A DNA stretch of 64,000 nt from Nymphaea colorata (Eukaryota > Streptophyta > Magnoliopsida > Nymphaeales > Nymphaeaceae). Made by a program: the position numbers and the translations under genes. The notes under the pieces are model-generated. The model was not told the DNA's origin. It worked only from the letters and a program-made list of their open reading frames with translations, and ran no database searches. Every line of letters starts with the position of its first letter. Within the stretch, counting starts at the first letter, position 1. Positions 58,170-64,000 of this stretch are shown in pieces. The stretch is from contig NC_045144.1 in assembly GCF_008831285.2 (NCBI RefSeq), forward strand, positions 10,581,672 through 10,645,671, in the 5' to 3' direction.

Positions 58170-58398
58170 AACATTTACCATGTTAAATTCCTTCTATGCA
58201 TCAAACATGGTTAAATTTACCATGTTAAATTCTTCCTGTGCATCAAATAGGGTTAAATTTACCACGGTAAATTCTTTTCGCCCATCAAACAGGGCCTCAG
58301 ATTGGAAGAGGGAGAAATTTCATCCTATAAATTTTTTCAGAAAAATTTACCATGGTAAATTTACCGCGTTAAATTTCACCCACCCATCAAACGGGCCC
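58170..58398 (-). repeat. Subterminal repeats of the DNA transposon
   Basis: Three or four copies of a 40-42 bp unit containing GGTTAAATTTACCATGTTAA and ending in CATCAAAC(A)GGG, so the terminal repeat itself is echoed inside the end. The same arrangement is at 17146-17350 in reverse orientation. Confidence 0.8.
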
Positions 58399-58441
58399 CT
58401 AAGGAATCATAATCAACCTTGAGATCATTGTTGATGAAATC

Positions 58442-60072
58442 TTAGATAATGTTCATGAGGACAATACAATCCTTAGTGTCATGACCAGGGGCACGATGAA
58501 ACTTAAATAGTTTTAGTTTATTACCTCCCATTATTTTTGAAGGGTCTGACATTTTTGGCAAGATGATAGTTTTTTTGGTGAGGAGGTACTCAAGGATCTT
58601 CTCACGAGATTGACTGAGAGGAGTGAACTTCCAGTCATAACTCCAGCCTGGGTGTTTGTTCTTCTCTTCCTCATTTCCTTTGGACAGATGTATGGTCTTT
58701 TTGTGATTTGTCTCTTTGTCAAGCTTATAGCTATTGCCGTTGTCCTTTTGAATGCCGGCATTAGCTATGAAGTGTGCGAACAACTATGTCATCTCTCCTT
58801 TCTTGCTTTCTTCTTTGTACTTAGGAGTAATGATTTCATTAAAATCGCCTTCCTCAATTACTTCCTCTATTGAATCTGCTTGTTCAATCAACCCAAGAAA
58901 GGTCTTGATTGGAGCATTGTGGATGAGAGTTTTTATGGGTTGGGTGAGATTTTTCCTGATGAGTGACAAACCTCTGCTTCAGAAATGAGCTCTTTCATCT
59001 TATTGCATTGAATTCTCCATTTTTGGATGAATTCTCGAACTTTTTCTCCTTGTTTCTGATGTAGACTGCAAATGGTATTGAGGGTTGAAACCATAGGAGT
59101 ATTTGTTCAAATCTCTCGACAAACATGTTAATCAATCTATCAAATTCTTTTAGTTTAATTGGGTTGACATTTTCTTTGTACCACTATGTAGCGATGCCTT
59201 CAAGACTTCTTGAAAAGTAGCGAAACAAAGCTCTGTTATTTCCTCAAATTTTGTTGCAATCATTGAAGAATGTTGAAAGATGAATGTGTGGGTAGGTGGT
59301 TCCATCATATTTGACAAACTCCTTGGGCAAACCCTTCACGTCTTCGTCTCATTCAATACCAAGGTAGTAATCCTCGCATGAGTATGACCGTTTTCCTTTT
59401 CCCTTAAATTTGAGGTTGCATATTCTTTTCTCCTTTTCATAAAACTTACGTTTAGTCAGACTTTCATCATCACTTGATTTAACTAATTCTACCTTAGTCT
59501 ATTTTTTTTCTTGCTCTTGATCTCATTTACTTTCTCCTTAGAACTCTCGCTATTCGAGCTACTACTTGGGATGCACTTCCTTGCCTTTTTTCCTTTCTTG
59601 GCAGACTTTCTCTTCCTTTTTGGAACTGCTTTCTTCTACAATTTCTTTTAGATTATTGCTTTTCTTTGTTGTTTTTTTTTCTTGAGAGGAAGCAATTCAG
59701 GTTTTTCCTCGTCACCACTTGCTGAGTTTGAATCTCCAAGACCTTCATCTCAATCTGTAGGTGAAGTGTCTTTCTTGTTTCTTTTTGCTTGACCGGCTTG
59801 TCAGTTTCTAGTTTTAGAGTAACCATTAGGGATTTTTGTTCTTCTTGCTCCCTAATGAATTGCTCCATAAACAACCGGAACATATGGTAGCTTTCTGGCT
59901 TGATTGCTGGGAGGCCAAATGTTTCTAGCATAAGCTCAGAAGATAAAGCCTCGTTCTGAGAAGCCTGCTTAGCTTGTGCTCTGATTTCAACCATCTTGCT
60001 GGCTTTCAAGTATTCACCTTGTGGGACATGAAAATGAAGTCTTGCATGAGAAAATGAAGGTTCATATTGCAT
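58442..60072 (-). pseudogene. Gypsy Gag, decayed
   Basis: Starts at about 60072 (MQYEPSFSHARLHF). In the middle, broken frames at 59330-59090 give YDGTTYPHIHLSTFFNDCNK, RYFSRSLEGIAT and IKLKEFDRLINMFVERF, the Retrotrans_gag pattern. The end (58783-58442) has FKFHRAPGHDTKDC, a zinc-knuckle remnant whose first Cys is missing compared with CxFHxxxGHDTxxC of Tat elements. Frames are separated by stops. The Gag end lies 40 bp from the inserted DNA transposon. Confidence 0.78.
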
Positions 60073-62169
60073 TAAGAGTTTCCAAAGTTACATAAAAAGA
60101 AAACACTAACAAAGATGATAACGACTAAAGATGAAATGAAGAGTACAAGTTGATAATGAAAGTTTTTAAGAAATGATGGATGGTGGTCAATTGGCATCCC
60201 ACCACTCAAAGTATTCCTTCTTTACCACTGGACCTGTGAAATAAGTGTATCATATTTGTGTCTTCCACTCTTGTCATGCCATTGGAACAATGCCACCCAT
60301 TGAGGAAAGTTGAGGTCGAATCTAGGAATAGCTCTAATTGGTGCATATATAGAAACCATCTTTTGCCTCTGAGAGAATTGTCTCATGTATCTATTAGCAC
60401 AATATGAACTATGAATTAAGGGCCTAAGAGTGTGGTATGCCCATGATAATGGTAAGTATATCGATGTGGATTCTGACGATGATCATAATAATCCCAAATG
60501 ATTTCATCTCCATCCAACTGCTCAATCAAACGACAATAGTGTTTATAAGATTGTCAATGCTCCATCAGCATTTCTGAATAGACTGGCTTGGGGTCCCGCA
60601 TGCTTGAGGAACCACAATCATAAAGCATATGTGCATCCTTCTATGAAGTCGACATCTCCAATGTGAAGTGGGTGAGTCATTGGCAAAGGAAAACAAAGGT
60701 TGTCATTGCGATTAACAAGTGTCGGGTCCCACTATGTCCCATATCTAAAAAGCTGGGTAATGTGAACATGTAGAAGGTCACTTTTATTATTGAAAAGGGT
60801 CACTCCTACCATGCAAAGCATCATATAATGTTTAATTCTTCCTATAGCGTTTTGAGATAAGATGGAAGGGTCAACATAGGCTCCAAATTCTTCAGGTTAA
60901 TGCTTTGACTCTCATGGTTTTCTACTAGAGGCCAAGTTTTTTCATCAAAGTGAGCTATAAAGCCACTTGCATTAACCTTAGTCGGGCTCATGAGTAATTT
61001 TTTCTCCAACAGATCATTTGGGTCATAAGTCGGAGTGGGGAGGTCTACTATTTCGGTAAATTTATAATAATTTGTCATTTCTCCTCATGGAAACCAAAAA
61101 GGAGAGGTTTTTGGGTTCCATCACTCAGCAATTGCATGCACCAAATTCTCATCCACTGATTGCATTCCTCCGGCTGCCACTGTTTTTAGCCCACCTTCTT
61201 CAAAGTAGGAAGAAAAATTCAACAGAAGGTGGGATGCCAAGACTGATACCGTTCGGGAGCCAAATGTTTAGACTCAAGAGAGATATAAGTAAACCGTTCG
61301 GGTTTTTTCTTGAAGAGGATGTGATCATAAGGGAAGGTGACACCATGTTGGAAAGAATACATATTGAGTGACGACTCTGAAGGATAAAGATTAAATTAGT
61401 GAAAAAGTTTGACTAGGTTGACAAAGACAATACGAAGTATAGACATATAATGAGGTTGTAAATCATCACATAAGGTTTTACGCACATCAACATCATCTAT
61501 ACTTCTATCATGTGAAATAATTTTGGAGAAAAGGGGTGAAGGGACCTAATTGAGATACTTTTGTGTCACGATAATTCAATGTCTAGTTATTCTTATATAC
61601 TTTAGCTGAATGACTTAGTACTAGCATAAACTCTTCCTTATGCAACAAAGGGTAGGGTTTATCAACTTCTTCATAGACACTCGTCAATATACCACAAGTT
61701 ATCACTCATGGTAATAACGAGAGGACTTTCCCGCTCAAAGTATGGTCTAGTTGTAAGGCTTAGTCTTGTGCTACTACCTAAGATCAATCCCAGAAACATG
61801 ATGACCAAGACAAATAGGTATGAAGAGTTTTGAAATATGAGAAATCATGCAAAATCGGTTGTCTCCAATGTAATGTTTCCTAATATGGTGATTAAAATAA
61901 GTAGAAGAGCAAGAATGGTTTTCAATCAAGCCTTAAATTGAGGAGTGTTGTATTTGATCCTAGATCTAGGTGAACATGATTGATCCTCTTGAATTAGTCT
62001 TATATGCAAAAAAAGAAACACAATCACCAAGCAATGTAATAAAATGTCGATGGGGTCAAGGCCAAAGTATGGGTACATGCTTCATCATCGGCAATATGTG
62101 AGATGTTCAAGTTAATGAAAATGTAATGAAAATGTATCAATGATAATCATAGCGAAACAATGACGAGTT
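60073..62169 (-). other. Long leader of the gypsy element, with coding remnants
   Basis: About 2.1 kb between primer site and the recognised Gag. 61078-60842 is an open 78-codon frame and 60300-60200 shows KKEYFEWWDAN in a broken frame; both may be the degraded start of Gag or a preceding ORF, as in some Tat elements. Not assigned. Confidence 0.45.
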
Positions 62170-62184
62170 CCATCACAATCGCCA
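62170..62184 (-). other. Primer-binding site of the gypsy element (probable)
   Basis: After the 5' LTR end (GCGAACA) and two bases, the minus strand reads TGGCGATTGTGATGG. It starts TGG as a tRNA-3'-end complement must, and resembles the TGGCGACTCCGCTGG-type sites of plant Tat elements. The tRNA was not determined. Confidence 0.6.
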
Positions 62185-62186
62185 TC

Positions 62187-63072
62187 TGTTCGCATTCCCA
62201 AAAGTATTTTGGTTTTTGGAGTGCTCCAGAAAAAATATGGATTTATTTTGAAATGAGAGAGAAAGGGACTCACTCGTCGATACGAGGATCGACCGTTCCC
62301 GGCACCTTTACCTGAGGTAATCAATCTAAGAGCTATGCTTATTATTAATGCATTTCGTTTTGGTTTAAACATCTTTTTTATTCTAAATGTGGTGTTGTGT
62401 TTGAGAAAATAATTGAAGATTTGATGTTTGAAACTTTTAAAAAAGTTCTTGAAGAATCATTTGAAAGTGTAAAACATTTTGATTTGAAAATCTTGAATTG
62501 AGAAATCTTTACAAATACCATTTGGAAAGCTTGGAAAATCATTTTGAAGTGGATTTAGTGTTCTTTGAAGACTTTAAGTAGATTTTTGGTTTTGCTTTAA
62601 TTCAATTACTACTTAGTTAGAGCTTCATCTCATCTTTCTTAAATTCTTTTGGAGAGGTACTTGTGATCATAAGTGATGTTAAGTGAGTGTGAATGTATGA
62701 ATACATTGATCCTATATGATTAGAAGAAAATAATTCATTCATACCATCACATTCATCTAAAAGCATTCCTACAATCACATACATCTAAGTTTCTTACTTT
62801 CTATTTATAAAATTGTCATAAATATTGTTATGTAAAGAAAAAAATTTTTAAAATTGGAGTGAGGTTGTAGACCATAAAAAATGATTACAACATTGGGTCA
62901 TTACTTGATTTTTTTTTTATCTTAGTAAAGTCGATAAATAATAAATAAAAACCTTAGATCTTTGAAGAAAAATATCCAAAAGATTGAAAAAGATGAAATA
63001 CTCCCATAAAAAGAAAGAAAGAGAGAAAGAGACTTCAAAGATCACTAAATACATATATCTTTATACATATTC

Positions 63073-63108
<36 letters not shown>

Positions 63109-63309
63109 TATGTATATGAAAGCATGTGAAAATGAAAAGTTAATTTAAAATGGAGAGGAAAAAGAAGATCTTAAAGGGGGGGGGGGGGAGAGAGAAAGGG
63201 AGATGCACATATACGTGTACATATTATCACATATACATATATGAAAGTTTATAAAAAGAGGATATTGATTCGAAGAGAATGAGAGATTTTTAAAGGAAAA
63301 GATGTAGAG

Positions 63310-63396
<87 letters not shown>

Positions 63397-64000
63397 TTTG
63401 TTGGATAAGACATTTAACTTGAAGAGAGAATGTAGAGATAGAAAATAGAACACATATATATATCCATTTATGCGTACATGAAAATTTGTTAAATAAAATG
63501 TGGAAACATAGAGAGGGAAAGATAAAGAACATCATCTTGTGCACATATATGTGTATAACATGTATATACGTATGTGTCTTCATGAGATTAAAAATCTAGA
63601 AATGATTTAAAGTATCTGACTTCATTTTTGATGTAGGCCAGAGAGGAACTTGGTTTCATGGAAGAGCCTAAACTAAGCCTCGAGAGCCTCATTCAAGAGG
63701 GTTTTTGCTTTTAAAAATCTTTTGAAAAGTATGATTTCATATATTTTTATACATGAACATAAAAGATAATTATTTCGTTTGTTACAAAGGAATATGTTTC
63801 TTCCACCATTGGGTATAAAAGAAAATCAATCACACATAAAATTAAGAGCAATACACTCATTGGGGTTCCTAATCGAGTGATTCATAAGCGTAATAATGAT
63901 ATGAAATTGCATTTTTAACATGATACATATTCGCGAATGGCTTTCCCGGGTTGGATGAATCCCAACCTCAAAATCAACATAATAATGAAGAAGAATCCCA
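62187..64000 (-). repeat. 5' LTR of the gypsy element (partial)
   Basis: TGTTCGCATTCCC onward aligns with 47938 onward and with 30374 onward. It retains the ~580 bp absent from the 3' LTR. It continues beyond the window end. Confidence 0.88.
63312..63393. repeat. (AT)41 microsatellite inside the 5' LTR
   Basis: About 82 bp of pure AT. The matching site in the 3' LTR (48505-48530) has 13 units, so the tract has expanded or contracted since insertion. It creates poly-Ile-Tyr frames that are not genes. Confidence 0.97.

Larger units (their letters stand above)
55934..58398 (+). mobile_element. Non-autonomous DNA transposon carrying a host gene fragment (Pack type)
   Basis: The left end GGCCCCGTTTGATGGGCGGG and the reverse complement of the right end GGGCCCGTTTGATGGGTGGG form inverted repeats with two mismatches. 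CTA at 55931-55933 and 58399-58401 is a 3-bp target duplication. It sits inside the gypsy interior between Gag and protease, so its borders are also fixed by the host element. The interior holds a spliced-looking gene fragment (56930-57754), not a transposase. A 3-bp duplication with GGGCCCGTTTG-like ends suggests PIF/Harbinger mobilisation; this is inference. A related element lies at 17146-19061. Confidence 0.85.
47938..64000 (-). mobile_element. Large Ty3/gypsy retrotransposon, Tat/Ogre-like, decayed, 5' LTR cut by window end
   Basis: LTRs of the same family lie at 47938-50789 (3') and from 62187 past the window end (5'). The interior in minus orientation runs primer site, Gag, protease, reverse transcriptase, RNase H, a second RNase H-like segment, integrase. 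Integrase last is the gypsy order, and the second RNase H-like segment plus LTRs near 3 kb suggest the Tat lineage. All frames carry stops and both inspected RT aspartates are changed. A 2.47-kb DNA transposon interrupts the interior at 55934-58398. The left flank before the 3' LTR is TCTGT; its partner would be beyond 64000. Confidence 0.9.

Noticed and set aside
63145-63583. Ile-Tyr repeat frames of 97-102 codons
   Set aside because: Translation of the AT microsatellite inside an LTR.
1-64000. tRNA, rRNA or other structural RNA genes
   Set aside because: No cloverleaf with proper A and B boxes or rRNA core sequence was recognised by eye; a covariance-model scan could still find short ones.

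Overview
The window looks like nuclear DNA of a flowering plant. It is AT-rich, has spliced genes with GT..AG introns, and is dominated by LTR retrotransposons of plant type (Ty1/copia with an initiator-Met tRNA primer site, and Ty3/gypsy resembling the Tat/Ogre lineage), with short non-autonomous DNA transposons and long microsatellites. The species cannot be read from the sequence. Family names come from recognised protein motifs and from general knowledge; no database search was run.

Only two host genes can be supported. (1) A cyclin H gene (CYCH type, the cyclin partner of CDK-activating kinase) lies on the minus strand. Five exons between 15012 and 8794 encode about the first 126 residues; the rest is not visible and probably lies beyond position 1, across a very long fifth intron. 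(2) A single-exon gene on the plus strand (39094-40239) encodes a 381-residue multi-pass membrane protein of a plant family of unknown function.

Layout. 1-7909: an older copia element (plus strand, 5' part outside the window) split by a very young copia insertion (2333-7496, minus strand, two identical 274-bp LTRs, 5-bp target duplication, intact 1438-codon ORF). If the cyclin H gene is intact, this nest lies in its intron 5. 7910-15150: the cyclin H exons, with introns carrying a copia solo LTR and other repeats. 15151-20101: an unassigned ORF, a DNA transposon with GGGCCCGTTTGATG-type ends, and a hAT-type element with an exact 8-bp target duplication. 20102-30373: mostly featureless DNA with microsatellites, a tiny TRIM retroelement and a LINE tail. 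30374-33221: a 2.85-kb gypsy solo LTR. 33227-38030: a decayed PIF/Harbinger transposase and purine-rich foldback/MITE-like repeats. 38030-40240: the membrane-protein gene. 40240-47937: intergenic DNA with a gypsy chromodomain fragment. 47938-64000: a large decayed gypsy element (minus strand) whose LTRs belong to the same family as the solo LTR. It is interrupted at 55934-58398 by a DNA transposon that appears to carry a spliced fragment of a kinesin-12-like gene.

The retroelements do not cooperate with the host genes. The window is best read as a layered record of insertions. Relative order: host gene, old copia, young copia at the left; old gypsy, gene-carrying DNA transposon at the right.
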